Shown piece after piece: positions 23,750 through 37,300 of a stretch of DNA of 64,000 nucleotides (the first letter of the stretch is position 1; every line of letters begins with the position of its first letter). The stretch lies in NCBI GenBank assembly GCA_018806985.1, contig JADANN010000369.1:1616501-1680500 (forward strand), given 5' to 3'. The stretch comes from Angiostrongylus vasorum. Taxonomy: Eukaryota > Nematoda > Chromadorea > Rhabditida > Metastrongylidae. The translations under genes and the position numbers were made by a program. The notes beneath the pieces were generated by a model. The model worked only from the letters and a program-made list of their open reading frames with translations. It made no database searches and was not told the DNA's origin.

Positions 23750-24560
23750 TAAAAATACAAAGCAAATATAATCCCTCGGTTGAATTATGAAAAAAAACAC
23801 AAGTAAGTCGGTGAGTCGAATGAACAAATAAAACCCTTGTTTTTGTCGAATTCAAACTATGCTTTAAATGGCCATTGCAGGTAAGCGGCGATCATACGAC
23901 TTTGCACGCTTGGTGCGTGCTCGCTCACTTCGCTCTACTTTGTTTTTACTACTTTTATACGAAATCATTTTTAAACCAAACTTCCTTACCTTCCATACAC
24001 TTTTTTTTTCTAAGCAATCGTCTATCTTGTCTGTGTTCCTGATATCACGACATCGCTGAGCAGTTGCTATTCCACCGTTGATACTGACTAACTACTTGTT
24101 TCATTTTTTTTTCCTCGTCACCATAAGAATCTTTCCACATTGCTTCTCCTTGTCTCGCAAGCACTTCATCTGACGGTCAACTGTGTGTAGTTGTTTTCTT
24201 GTTACACAAAGTGTTACGCAGCTGTTGCATTACTGTGTAAATTTTGGAGAGCGTTCAAGCGATCCCCGACCAACCATTAAACATTACGTGTGCGATGTTC
24301 GTGTTTATCATTCCTTTGCAACATATTCTCCATAACAATGACATTTCAAACATTTGGCCAACCACCTAACTCTTTATAGGTCGCTACTCTTCTAACAATG
24401 GACCATTTTCACACTCTTTGCCTCTTTTTCTGCTTTCAAATTGAACGACTGCTATCAAATTAATATTTTGAGAATGAATGGTTATAATGAACCCGAATAG
24501 AAATACTGCAGCTTATCCTCTCGTGTCAGCTTGTCAGTGAAAAAATACTTTGCTGAACGA
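23750..24560. other. No gene recognised
   Basis: AT-rich spacer between a SINE C variant and the GC-rich block upstream of the semaphorin. No repeat or exon could be supported. Confidence 0.45.
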
Positions 24561-24566
24561 TTGTAA

Positions 24567-24836
24567 TTAATCACGTGTAGGTTTCCTGACACTCCTCGCT
24601 GACAGTTCTCTTCCTCCTCGATTCCAGTCTTCCACTTTCGCTCCTCTTTGTTTCTTGCTTACATCGTTGTCACCTCTCTGGTCGTCGTTGTCGTACGAGT
24701 TGCCCATATGCGCCACACATACTGACCGTTGGGCAGGGTCCCGCCCATGACGCCGCCCACTTGCATCGCTATGCACTGTCCGAGCGGCTGCTCCTCTCCT
24801 GCACACGGCAGTTCCGACCTGTCATTGTTCGATGAT
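24567..24836. promoter_or_regulatory. GC-rich block 430 bp upstream of the semaphorin start
   Basis: On the minus strand it carries two GGGCGG motifs 14 bp apart (near 24744 and 24758) and an open frame of 79 codons. A short minus frame with QCIAMQVGGVMGGTLPNGQ ends at a possible GTCAGT donor. It could be the semaphorin promoter, a divergent gene's first exon, or both. Confidence 0.25.
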
Positions 24837-25170
24837 AATCGATTGGACCATTGATATTGATTTTCGTATTATACGTCCATCTTATTTCTCATTATTGTCG
24901 TAAATGTCAGGTTACCTTTTCGTTCTTTCAAAAGACCTTGCAAGCGACATTCACTTTTCTCTACTTACCTCGCATTATGCAATTGATTGAGGTATGGACC
25001 GTGAGTATATCGGTATTACCAATGGGTATCGATCGCGTTTTAGTTTAGTTCTTCGCTATACCAGTTTCTTTGTCCGAGTATTTCGATTCGCTGTAACGCG
25101 CCTTGACATTTGTTCATTGTTGTAACTTTTCTGTGGTTCACATTTGATCATTAGAATCTTCGAGTTCACT

Positions 25171-25175
25171 TCAGA
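25171..25175 (+). promoter_or_regulatory. Possible 5' splice or spliced-leader acceptor for the semaphorin mRNA
   Basis: The sequence CACTTCAG ends at 25174, 91 nt upstream of the start codon. It resembles the TTTCAG acceptor used in nematode cis- and trans-splicing. It could define the mature 5' end by SL1 addition or receive an upstream non-coding exon. This is inference from a short motif only. Confidence 0.25.
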
Positions 25176-25265
25176 TAATAACCATCGTGCTACTGTTACT
25201 AATGGCTTACTAACTGTCGCTACTGACAACTTTGGCCCTGCGATCCTGAACCAACATCATCCACA

Positions 25266-25368
25266 ATGACGACGATGCGACTGTTCACAATTTTCCTTCT
25301 CTTTTTATTAGTACGATTAAACCACTGCACAATTCTGAACCTTCGACCAAAGCAGTTCATAAATTCAA
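25266..25368 (+). CDS. Semaphorin exon 1: start codon and signal peptide
   Basis: Encodes residues 1-34 plus one base. Residues 6-16 are strongly hydrophobic ([10 protein letters not shown] core), a typical signal peptide h-region. It ends at a consensus GTGAGT donor in phase 1, which is exactly the phase needed by the exon at 39027 more than 13 kb away. An in-frame TGA at 25224 and the absence of an earlier in-frame ATG fix the start. The link to exon 2 rests on phase, signal-peptide character and orientation, not on transcript evidence. Confidence 0.75.
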
Positions 25369-28300
25369 GTGAGTTCAAATTTTTTATCTCATGTTTGCAC
25401 TACTTACTGATATGGTGTTTTGCGTAAGCCCTTGTGGTGTTGTTTCCTACATTTATGCCTAAGGTAGCTGAAATTTGTACGAGTTTCCTTCTCCGTTGAC
25501 TGTTTTTCCGTTGTTTTCACAGCTTTTCACTCAAGTTCTATTATTTTTTTCCTTCGTTCTTTGTTAGTTGAGTCTCGTAGAGATTTACTGATTCGATATT
25601 CAATGGAAATGAATCCTCTTGGACCATTGCCACCATATGCTCTGAATGAGAATTCTTCCCGATAGCCGGCAATTTCTTTGGGATAATATGCTAATTGTCG
25701 GCTTTAGCTATTGCTACCAATAATGGCGCACATTCATGTTTCCTAAGTGAACAGGTTTCTGAACTTATGCTGAATTCAGGGAGTCTTTTTCTACGTTCAG
25801 ATTTAGGCTGATTGCTACTAGTCCTGGTATTTCAGGGTTATTTATCTAGCACATTTGTTTGAATTAGCACCACACAATCACTGTCAGCTCGCTTAGGGCC
25901 CTGATAGTTTCTCGCAATCATCGAGAACTGTTAGTTATTTCTGGATTTCTTTGTCCTAGCCGTTTTTATTCGAGACAAACTCTTGGTGTTCATAAAGTGT
26001 ACGTTGACGATTCTGATAATAATAATGAACTTTTAATATTTTCTAAGGTCTGATGTATTTATTGTTTGGCGCTATTCCATTAGAGATGCGTTTTCATTTC
26101 GTTCCTGATTTTCACATTACTTTTTTTCCCAACAAACGTGATGGTGCTTGTAGTTGAACATGTGGGATAATTTTCAGCTCGCAAACGGCAGCAAGTAGCG
26201 TCTATTCGTGTAATCTCACCGTAATCGTGCACAACTCGTGTCCCAGGTCTGATCGTGTTGTCTATCGCTCAACGAGATCGCCTATTTTGGGTCGTTGTCG
26301 ATTTTGGTGCGCCGGTATTGCAGTAAGAAAGAGTGAGAAAAAGCTCAAGTGACACTCATAACTACCAAATAAGACTTTTCGGTGATTGATCTGAATAAGA
26401 TACTCCATGGTTTATTTCAAAACGTCTTACCGTCAATAAGCATCGACTAATACTAATCCTTAGCACAGTTTGTAGCGTTTTAACCAAAATATGCTATGAT
26501 TTTTGTAGATGTTGAAAAGCGCTACTTGGATAGACCCACACGTAGTCAAGAACTGAGTAAAATCCACGGTTAACATCTGAAGAATAAGTGACGATGATCA
26601 AATGGCGTATGGTTAGATATTTACTCACACAATGCTCTAAAATGAAGAACTGAATGTCCATAAAAAAAAGATATTTGGTCGATTTTACTTGGCTTTGTTA
26701 CGAACTAGTTCGTAGCCTTGAACCATTTCTTAGTCCAAGTGTTGTTAAACGTCGCCAAATGAATGGGAAAATTAGATTAACGACTTGTAAGCGATTGGTG
26801 TACTTCGTCATTTCATTGCTTGCTAACCAGTTTCACATTGGTGGATACTCGGCGACGAAAAGTACTCTGTCTATCCAATGGTTCATAAATGGTTGCTTAA
26901 AGGCTCCTAACGCACCATTAGCGAGATAAGCTTTGTTTTTCTAGTTGCTTCTACTGGTTTCATTGCTAATGTCAGCCTATATAGATATGCTTGTTTTATG
27001 ACGTTCGTTCCAGTATTGCTCTGTCTCGAAGAAGCAATAACCGTCCATTCATTTTAATTTCTTAAGAGATATGGTAGATTTCGTATTAGATCGAGCTATC
27101 CTTTCGAATTTGTTTATAAAAGAAGTGACATTCGGCTGCTGCCGTTGTCACTCATAACCTCTCCTCGCCCGGGTCACCCATCTCCTTTTGTCTCTCACAA
27201 AGCATTGTAATGAACTAAGGTCTGAGAGCACTACGACCTTTGGATGAGCGTGAGAGCCGAGTGGGGGAGTGGGGAGCAAATGTATCTTTGGGACGAAATT
27301 CCACTCCAAGCCAATCCTTTTTCTTGATGTTGAAGATCCTGGAAAACGTAATTAGTGTTCCGTCGTAAAACTGAGGACACGTCATTTGGGTTTTGGTTGA
27401 AAAGAATATGCTGGTATGTTTCTATTAGCAGTTAAAGTGATCCGTGGTGGGCAAAGCCCTAAAAAATATTTCCTGCATGTATGACACTGTTGTGTTGTAA
27501 GAGGTTTACTACGCTATTGTAGCTCTGATTTGGATATTTCACGTAACAAGTTAATGGTTTTGACATGTTCATTGCCGAATTCATAATGTTCATAGCATCG
27601 GACTTTATTGGGTGTGGGTATAACGTGTTTCCTTGTTCGTCGTATTGCTCTATTTGTCCATCATCCCTTGCTGAAGAGGCAGTTTGTCACGCTATAAGCC
27701 GTCTAAGCAACTTCGTAGAATGTAAAGGTTAACCCAGTACTGCTGTATTTCACAGAGTTGAGAAGTGGGGGACGCGGAGTAGGAATGTTGTTTTACAAGC
27801 CATGGAAACAACGTTACAAAAAATTGGTGGGAAAGTTCATATTATCGGATGAGACTATCAGAAACCTTCCCAGAAATTTCGAATATTTGACGGTTTATTC
27901 GAAAATAATTCCAGCTGAAGTGATTTTTTTTCTTCATTTTCCAGCTAATTTCAAATGAAGGTGAGAAGATCCCCATAGAAATCCTATTGACCCCAATTTG
28001 TCTGGTAGTGATTTTTGTTGATTCGAACATATGGAGCAGTTAACTAGGATTGGTGTACTCGGACCATATGTCGGCCACCACTAAGAGCCATGTTCGCTCC
28101 ACAGTGCCCCTACCGAAGATCGAATAGAATAGACAACTCACTCCTGTAAGGGAGCTTTTGTGGATTGCGTGGGGACAGACTGTGATCCACTGTGCAATGG
28201 TAGGGGTAGTTGGCAGTTTCAGTTTTCAGTGATGAGGTGGTCTTTGGGTTTCGGTGAAAGCTAGTGCATGGTCGTTTGTGCGAAATACATGTTGAGCATC

Positions 28301-31300
28301 ATTATTGGATCCATTCAAACACTGATATTTGGCTAATGTATCTGACCTTCTGTGGTTTTCACGGTTCTGCAGCTAATACCTTTAGTGTGGCATAAATTAA
28401 TTTTTTATTATTTGACTATTGGAGACAAACCAGTTCCTAATTTTTTTCTGCTCACAACTTAGAAACAGGGATTGGATGACAAAAATTAATGGAAAGTGAG
28501 AAGATTTATGACTGGAATCACCAGCTCCGTCGGTGTTTCCTTCAACTTTCGACGTCCATCCTCTAAGCCACAATTATTGTGGTTCGCCTAGACCGGTTTC
28601 CTTTCAATGGCAATGATATTTCTCTTCAACTTAGTATCCAACCATTCATATCCGTCACTTTTGCAAGTTTGCTACGAAACAGTAGGACTTTATGCTTCCT
28701 TTTAGAAAAATTAACATATAGAAAGGGAACTACTGACTGAGAGTTGTTGAGAAGCTTATGCAAATCTACATTTCTTCCTTACTTCTAGATTAGATACGTT
28801 AGGTTTCAATAAGTTTTTTGCGAAATCGACCACAATGATGCTGAGATATTTGCAAAACTCCGGACGGACACCCATGGTGTGGTGATGAACGCGTTAGCCT
28901 CCATAAACGGTAATAGCGTGTTCGATCCCCACTGCAGACGCTTGCCGTCCAGAGTTTAGCAAACATCTCAACATCATTGTGGGTGATTTCGCATAATACC
29001 TTGCCGTGAAAATTGTAGTAAGTAGTAAGTAAAAAGCTAACAATAGGGTTTTTTAATGACCCCATCTATTCACCACGAAACAGTCGCCATAACTTCCTTC
29101 TATGCAAATTTGACTTACGAGGTTTCCATTTGACCAACGACCGTGTATTTTTACAATTCTCCCATATAATGCACCATTTACTGAGGAACTTCCAGTGTAG
29201 TTGAATTTCAAATGAAAAGGTTGTTTTAGCTACAGACGTAGTTCGCCCGCATGTTTTCCAACAGTTGGCTAACGATAGAGCGAAGTTTACACTCCTTGAA
29301 AGATTTATGGTATAAGCACAAACGTCTGGTGTTTTATTAAGGAATAACACATCAAGGTTTGTAGAAGAATATTGAAGTCTGCTTTGTGGAAAAAGTAGTA
29401 TTACATGAAAAATCACCTCTATGTTGACTTCTCACGTTACCCTACATTGTTCATCTATGGAACATCCAACATGTTTGCAAAGAGCAGACCAGTAGTCGAA
29501 TTGCGCCGTTGTCGTCGTCGTCGTCGTCGTCATTTCGTTCAGCACGGATTTCAAATGCCAATTCGCATAAGAAATTCGATCGTGATCGCGCTAGAAATGC
29601 GATAGTTGGACGAGATGATGGTGGTCTGTGTGATGCGGACAGTAGAGGATGTTGTTGACACGACCTCAGAGACTCTGATGATGTACATTACCTTATGTCA
29701 TTGCTAATTGCTATTAGATAAGAACGGAGGCCTTAATGGTCGCTGGGTGCTGTCGCCTCTGCGCTCGCTCAGCTCTGGTGTAAAGTACAACAATTACTTG
29801 GCACAAATACCCTGGAAAAGTCTCTTATCAGCGCCGTTGTAGAGGCAATTTTATAGACTATTTCTTGGATTACAGTTAGGTGAAACCTCAAGTGCCGCGT
29901 CCTAGCCCGAATTTCTTTCGTAGGCGTCAAATTGTTCTGAGAATTGTTTTTAAACGTTTTATAAAGATTGGATCAACACTAAGATAGAGCTTATATAATC
30001 AATTTTCAGGTATAATAATGATAATCGTGCTTAGCAGAAAAGAACTGATGAGTGTTAATTAAGTCCTGAATGCATTGTCTTTAGTCTTTTGTTTTCTTTC
30101 TTCTCGTTGTAAGATTTCTACAGAAAACAACATGTGGGCATCTCAGTCTCATATAATCGGAATGTCATTCGTTATCGTCTTAAGGAAGAACTGTGATAAC
30201 CCACATGAATTAAATCATCTCTAACAATCAGTTTCGCTAGAACTGTGTGTTGTGACATAAAAATGGACTAGCAATCCTTAGTCAAAACTAATCCCTTCTG
30301 TGGAATTCAGTCTTAAACGTCATTTTGGTTTAGAGTGTCGTGTTTAGCTAGGGTAACATTTGTGAAGCATATGCGAATTGAATTCTCAAAATAAAGACGA
30401 GCTCACTTTGAAATCATCGTTACTTTCGGATGCCGATGGCCATTAGTAGAGTACAAGTTTGCACATTCTCTTATTGTTCTGTGTGAAGTGAATATATGGA
30501 CAGGCTCTATTATCAACTAGCGATCCTATTGGAGATTGAAAAAACAGTCGTGCTTAAACGACTCATTCGTGTTTGCACTCACGGGCGTGCTAGGAGTTTA
30601 CATACCCGAAATATGATCCGGCTTTGCCGAATCGTCCACTCCGACATCGGAACTCTGTTCATAAGGGTATGGATGTGTCGGACGAGCAGGTCTTTTCGAC
30701 AGAGATAGGTGCTTGTCACATTTCGTTTTGAAAAAGATGAATGTTTCCGAAAATAAAAGATGAATGATGAAGACAAAGACGTCGAAAAGTTAGCTGAACA
30801 AAATTGTTTATTAAGCTTATTTAAGAAAGAATGCATAGAAGGTGGGTGACTCTTCTGCAACAAACAAAAGTGCGATCAAAAAGTGATTTTGGTAATTACA
30901 TTGGCACACCTGGGTTGCAGGAGAACCCTGTAAGAAATGCAAAGAAAAAGTGAAAGTCATAGCCACTGAAGGATGAATTACCGTGCTGGAAACTGAAAGG
31001 ATCCGTTGATCTTGTTTTTCACTATTCTCTAAGATTTTTATGATGCTACGCTTTTATTGTTTTTTCGACCATTTGTTAGCCGTTATTTTTTCTCAGGTTC
31101 TGGGGAGAATTTTTTATTTTCAAGAAGCAAAAAGAGTGATTTTCCTCTTTCTGCATATATAAGATTATAGAGATTCGAATCATTCACCGGGTCTACCATG
31201 TTTTTTTCTTCAATCTAATTGGACAGCCGCACATCAGGCCACCTGAGGTAGTGGGTAGCGGCGCCCTTTTATTCTTCCGCATTGAAACGCTTTGATATTG

Positions 31301-34300
31301 CCGACAATGCATCCTTCGTGATATCAGAAGAACTAAGCCCAGGTATTTCATATCTCATAAGAGAATGGAGAAGAAGGAAACTAAGCGCTTCTTGATTTGA
31401 GATCTTTCGGCGCTGCAGTCTGTAGTGTTCCATAGGTGTAAGTTTTTTTTGGTTGACATCATTTTTTTTGTTATTTGGCTGCCCGCCACTTCGGCGGATG
31501 TCCATTGCACAAAGGAGACCTTGGACGTATTCATTTCTAACTCGAAATGATCTTTTTTTTCATTACGTCATCGAGATATATAAAAGCCATTGAGGCGCTG
31601 TAAAATGCTGTACACTCATTCATCTCATTTTTGCGCGTTTTATAGGTATTTTTTTCCGAGAAGGCTGAGAATTATCTTGCTTGGATAGTGAACAAACGAT
31701 TAATCCCATCTATTACACCATAGAATCGCAATGAACTGGATGAATAGTCTAAATTATTGCCAGCATCGAAGCCTCCTCCATTTCCTGTGTGAAAGGCGGC
31801 AAGCTCTTGGTTGCTTTAAAAAGATCAGTTATGTAACCGCCTAATCCCTCCAAGACATGCCGCATGTTTTGAGCGACCTCTGAGATGGCCGATGGTGTAA
31901 GATTACGATGGTTTTTTTCAAATTCTTGTCGTCGATCATGATGAGTTCATCACATCCCATTGCGATGTGAACGCACGGCCAATGGCAACCGGAGCAGAGC
32001 CGGTTTCGGTTGAGTCGAACCCGTCTAATCTCTCGATTGTGGTGTATTCCAGTCTTGTCACGTTTTCTATGAAAGCAATATACTTGAAATGAGATCTGAT
32101 TGGATTTATTGAAGAAGGCGTTTCTTCATTAACACTGTTTTCAGAAGAAAATTTCTTTTTGCTCCAGTTCACTGTTTGCGTTGCCAAGCAGCAAATGCCG
32201 GAATAGTATAAATCGTTTAACTAAAGAAGGGAAATGAATGAAATTCCATCGAAAGGCCAAAATCTGGGGGTTCAAAGGGCTTCTGATGTTCAAATAGTGA
32301 TGCGTATCACCATTATATCCCACCCAGAAACACTTTTTGTCTTCAACTTGTCACGTTTTTTGATAATGGTGATTCTGCATTCTGCAATTTAGTAGGGACC
32401 GTTATGCAACAACAGAAGAATTCTGTTAGAAGCGGTACCACTATGTGCCCTATGTTTAGAGATGGAAGTACTATAGATATCACACCCGTGCTTTATAGTA
32501 CGTTTCTCTCATTCGTTTGTCATTTCATGGAATTTGAAATTTTTCTGCTTGTAAGCTTTTTGAGAACATTCTAGCGTTCCAGTGCACTAATTTCCCCCTT
32601 TGCTTTTTAAATCATATAACAGAACTGCACTGGGATTGCGAAGATAGGGCAGTAGCGATTGTTTGGTCGAACTCGGTGATGTTTTCAGAAGCGTGCGCTG
32701 AGATGTGACGATAAAAGCCACGTTTCTTGAGAAAATCAATTTCACATTCTACCCTCTCATTGAAGAACTGGTAGACCGCAGGATTGATTCCATCGATTAT
32801 CATGGATTTCACTACCAGAACAAAGTAGTCGGATTAAGAAACACATTTTGTTTTCGCCAATGTTCTGAGGATTTCTGCTCGGTGGCGGTTTCTGCAGTGA
32901 CACGGCAGCAGTTGGCGATACTCGGCGAATTCATTGGCCCTCCACACATCGCTATGAATCGGCGGTGCTGGTGGGCCCGGCGAGGTTTTCGTACACTGAC
33001 CGACGTTGACGCACTCTCGGACTCCCAGACAACACCATTGCACAAACGAAACATTATGCCGAGCCTTCAACCCCGGTCAGAGCGAAGTCGCGAAACTGAC
33101 GAAGGGATCACCGAAAGACAAGGAACAGCTGTGAGATGCTAGGTGACAACAGCTGATTTTTCTTGCGATTTGGTAAATAAGGGCAAAGAATCTCCGTGGG
33201 TGAGCGATTCAGAGGGCTGCATTTAATTTGAAATACATGATTTGGTCAACACCTTTGTAACACTGGGTGGCTTCTCGTCTAAAAGTTCCAGCGGGATCCG
33301 AATGATAGCTTAAAAGCAAGCCGAATGGATGTCTAGCGTTTGTGCAGGAAATTATTGTTAGTACAGTTCCAGCTTTTTTTTAAATAACCGATTTGCTATT
33401 TTTTGCCAGTGTTACAGCTTCGAAAATAAGTTAACAAGTTCTCATGTTTTGCACTAAGTTTAGGTAGAACCTGAGAGTTCGGGTTTAATCGTAGATCACT
33501 TTAAACTTGAGAAATTGTAATGAAGCTGATTTGTGGTTTTGAATTTAGTCGTCGTTTCTTTATTAGTCCTCTCTAATGAGTTGTTTAGTCAGAAGTGCAT
33601 GTTTTTTACTGAATCCGATTCCTAGGGTACCGTGTTGAGGTTATTTCTCGGCTACCGTGTTGAGGTTATTTCTCGGCTACCGTGTTGAGGTTATTTCTCG
33701 TAATCGAGCAAATGTTACGAGGGTTGTGCTCTCCTTTTCTTCATTTGTAGAGTTTGTCTGTTAATGAATGTCAGTAATTTCGTAGTGGTAATTCCTGACT
33801 CTTTTCCACTTGTTATCATAACTGGTGATCTCCTAAGGGTTAAAAATAGCACCAGCTTGTGCAAAAGGAATAAGCTGTTCGGAACAAGATTCCCATTACC
33901 ACTCTTAATTCCATCCTAGTCGTCGAAGAGGATTGAGATTGCTTGCATGAGATTCGCATGGAACTTCATTAGCATAGTTGCATCTGCGCACATTAACGCC
34001 TGCGAAATATGGAGCCAACGAATTAATCATTCTATATGTCTCATATTGGTTTGAAATTCAACGAAGCGCAGAAATTTCGGGTGAATTGACATTTCTAAAT
34101 GGACAGAAGGCGTCGTCTACTCTATCGACTCATTTATTGTTAGCCCAAATGGAGTAATTCAAAGGCGACTTTGATCTTGGGATGGTTTTTCGGAGGTCTG
34201 TTATTGGTAATACTCTTAATTTGGCTTGAAGATTCTTCGACTGTACTCAGCCTCCTCTGAGTACTTCTGTAGTCCTTCAGTTAAATCTTCACTTGTCCCG

Positions 34301-37300
34301 TTCACTGGTCAGTATCGAGATTCCTTTGCTCAGCGACACGGTGGATCGTCATATAAAGCGCTCTGGCTATGGGGAATGAGCTGTGATGTTCAGATATGTG
34401 CAAATGTTTGTGTGATGTTCACCTATCAAGGCATTAAATCTCCGTGTCGGATACGACTTGACGCCACATCGGGCGCTCCACGACTTCGGCGTCCGCCATC
34501 TTGTAGATCGTATCGGTCAGAGCGTTTACGTTCCGTGATCCCGAGAAACGCTACCTACTATTGCAGAAGAGGGATAACGTTTTTCTAGGTAGTTGATCAT
34601 AGTGATCGAAATATCACAAATAGCTGAGATATTTCGGTTACCGAAGAGTGTTAGCTTGCGTAAAATTTTCCCACTGTTAGCAGTAGTTTCTAGTTCCAAA
34701 CATCAAAAGTGGTTGTAGTCTGAAATCGAGGAATTTTTGGAGAAAAAAGTCTTCGTACTATCGCACTGGATGATGAGAAATTCGATAGCGTCGAACTGTG
34801 ATGATTTCAATATATTTGTTAGGGTTGTTCAACTTACGCAAGTTGATATCAAACTTGAGAACTTGAGTTGCATTTGTGAGAATGTGGATGGATATGAGAA
34901 TGAATGAAACGAAATGAAGAAATGGATTATATGTGAGAATTTCAGTTTTTTATCGTGTAGAGTGGTCAGAGGTGATTTGTAATTAGTAAAGCGATTTTGT
35001 TTCATGATTCAAACCTTTAGTGGTGAAGTAAATCGAGCGCAAAAAAGTGGTCTGGAACATTTTGGTTCAATTCGAATGTGGAGACACCAAAACATTTTGC
35101 TAGAGATAGTTCTGAATCTTCTCCATTTCTTCGTCTCAGTGGGAACCCACGACAACGAGGATGGCTAGCTATTGGTGATGTTCTGAGACTATGTAGCTGA
35201 TATTTCATATGCCGTAGAAGAATTCACGCAGTGATCGCACTGTTGTGAGGGCTCCCCGAAATAGAAATGTTTACCCTCAAACCACAGCTGGACCGGTAGC
35301 GTCAAAGGCGATGTGTTGTCGACTGAATTATGCTGTCAATAATATTCGTTTTATGGGCTAGACTATGTCGGAAAGTAAAGCCAGCGGTGCGATTTCGTCC
35401 AATGATGCTGATCGTTTTCGACGAGAAATACTGGTGGTTGAAATTATAGCTAACCTCAACGGCTCAAATTCAGATGACCCAAATTGTACCAGGGTTTTCG
35501 ACGGAGCAGGATTTCAAGATAAAGCCACAGCAGTGTGGAGTTTAGCGACGTAAACCATCCGAAGAGTTTCTCTTAACTTCCAATCATTCAACATTTGCGG
35601 AAAAAATTTTTTTCCTTTACATCGTGGCGTATTTCTCAGTCGGTGGTTACCGTGCTTTTGAACGAGGCCTGCAATCCAGTATCAATCATTCCCTATCGAT
35701 GGGTCTATATTCCTCGATCGACTGTTCGGCTTTTTAGCCTTGCTCACATCATACCGGACCGTGCCAATTCAAATTTTGTGCATAAGAAATGTTTCTTCCA
35801 TAAGACTAAAATATGTTTGTGAATTGTGTTACGTATGTGAATGATGGTCTTATGCCCAGCTTTGGTCGCGGAATCGTTCGGCATGTCGCGGCCTGGTGTC
35901 CCGTGGGGGATTTGTATGGCTATAATTTTTGTGCTGAGTTTAACTTCATGTCAGGACATCATGTTCACTAATCGATCTATGCTGTCTCTAGAGAGTTCCG
36001 CAAAAGTTCTGGAAATCGTGCCCTGAACATGAAATGGATGCAGAATTCTTTTTTAAAAAACCCAGAACCAATTCCATTAGTGTTAGTAGTGGCCAAGTTC
36101 ATGTGAGCATTAGCGGATTGCAAAAAAAAATTTCCTTATCGAAGCACGTATATGCAAGGTAGTTTCCCTGCAGAACATTTAAAGAATGGGTCATAGAACA
36201 CGTTTAAGAAAATAAACTATGTTTCTAAAGGACTTTTCCTCATGTTCTCGTTCAGTTTCTGTTCAGGTGAAAATAGTGGTCCGCGAACACTTCTCGATTT
36301 TTTCCTTCCCTATTTCTAAGATAAGCAACTGTGGCTGGCTGCAATGCTCGGTTTGACTTTACGGAGCCTTATGTGGACGATTTAGAAAACGACTTTAGAG
36401 CGGTTGAAGTTTCTTTGAAAAATAAGAGCAAAACTCGGAACTTCAAGCCTCAATTGGGCTTCGAGCGAGCCCCTAACTGGTTTAAGAACTCATCTGACTA
36501 AATGGTATTAAATTACTATTCCAAGCGAATTACTACTGTTAACTAGTTTTATAATCCACTATTTTCTTAATAAGCAAACAAGAGGTTGTTACAGCATTTA
36601 GTAATACATAATGACTGACGATTCGGCAGTTTCGGTGTCCTTAAAGTCTGAAAAAGTCAAATAACATGCACTCTACTCAGCCAAACACTTTCATAACTTC
36701 AGTAGACAAAATATAACACAAATTTCCATCTGCATAATAAGCAGATTCTTTTAAACACCCACGCTTTTTGCAAAACTCGTAATAAAACTAGCTGAGATAC
36801 AGGCGAAACGAAGGACCCGCATGCTGTGGTGGTGAACGCATTAGCCTCCAGAAAGTGTAATAGCGCGTTCGTTCCCCACCGCAGACACCTACGGTCTGGA
36901 GTTTTGCGAATATCTCAAAATCGTCGTGACTGTATTTCGCATAATACCCTGCAGTAAGAACTGTAGTAGGCAAAAAGTAAAAGAAAAAAAAACTAAACTC
37001 ATCCTTTTGTTGTTTGTAAGTTGTATAATAGACTAGAAAACAAAGGTTGTTCTCCGAAATCCGAATGTTCTTGCCAAACAACCTAATGGCGAACTGATGC
37101 GTGTAATTTTCGATTCACAAACGTGGTAAGGCGTTGGTGCAGTCCCTGCGCGACCTCAGTTAGTTGCGATGGCTACGTACCTTTTAGGAGACGAGATACC
37201 GCTTTGGTCGAATGCATCGAATCACAACCAGTGACCATTAGATTACTATCGGAAATAGTGACCTTATGTTTTTTTGTTGATTTCGTTCGCTGAAACTGAA

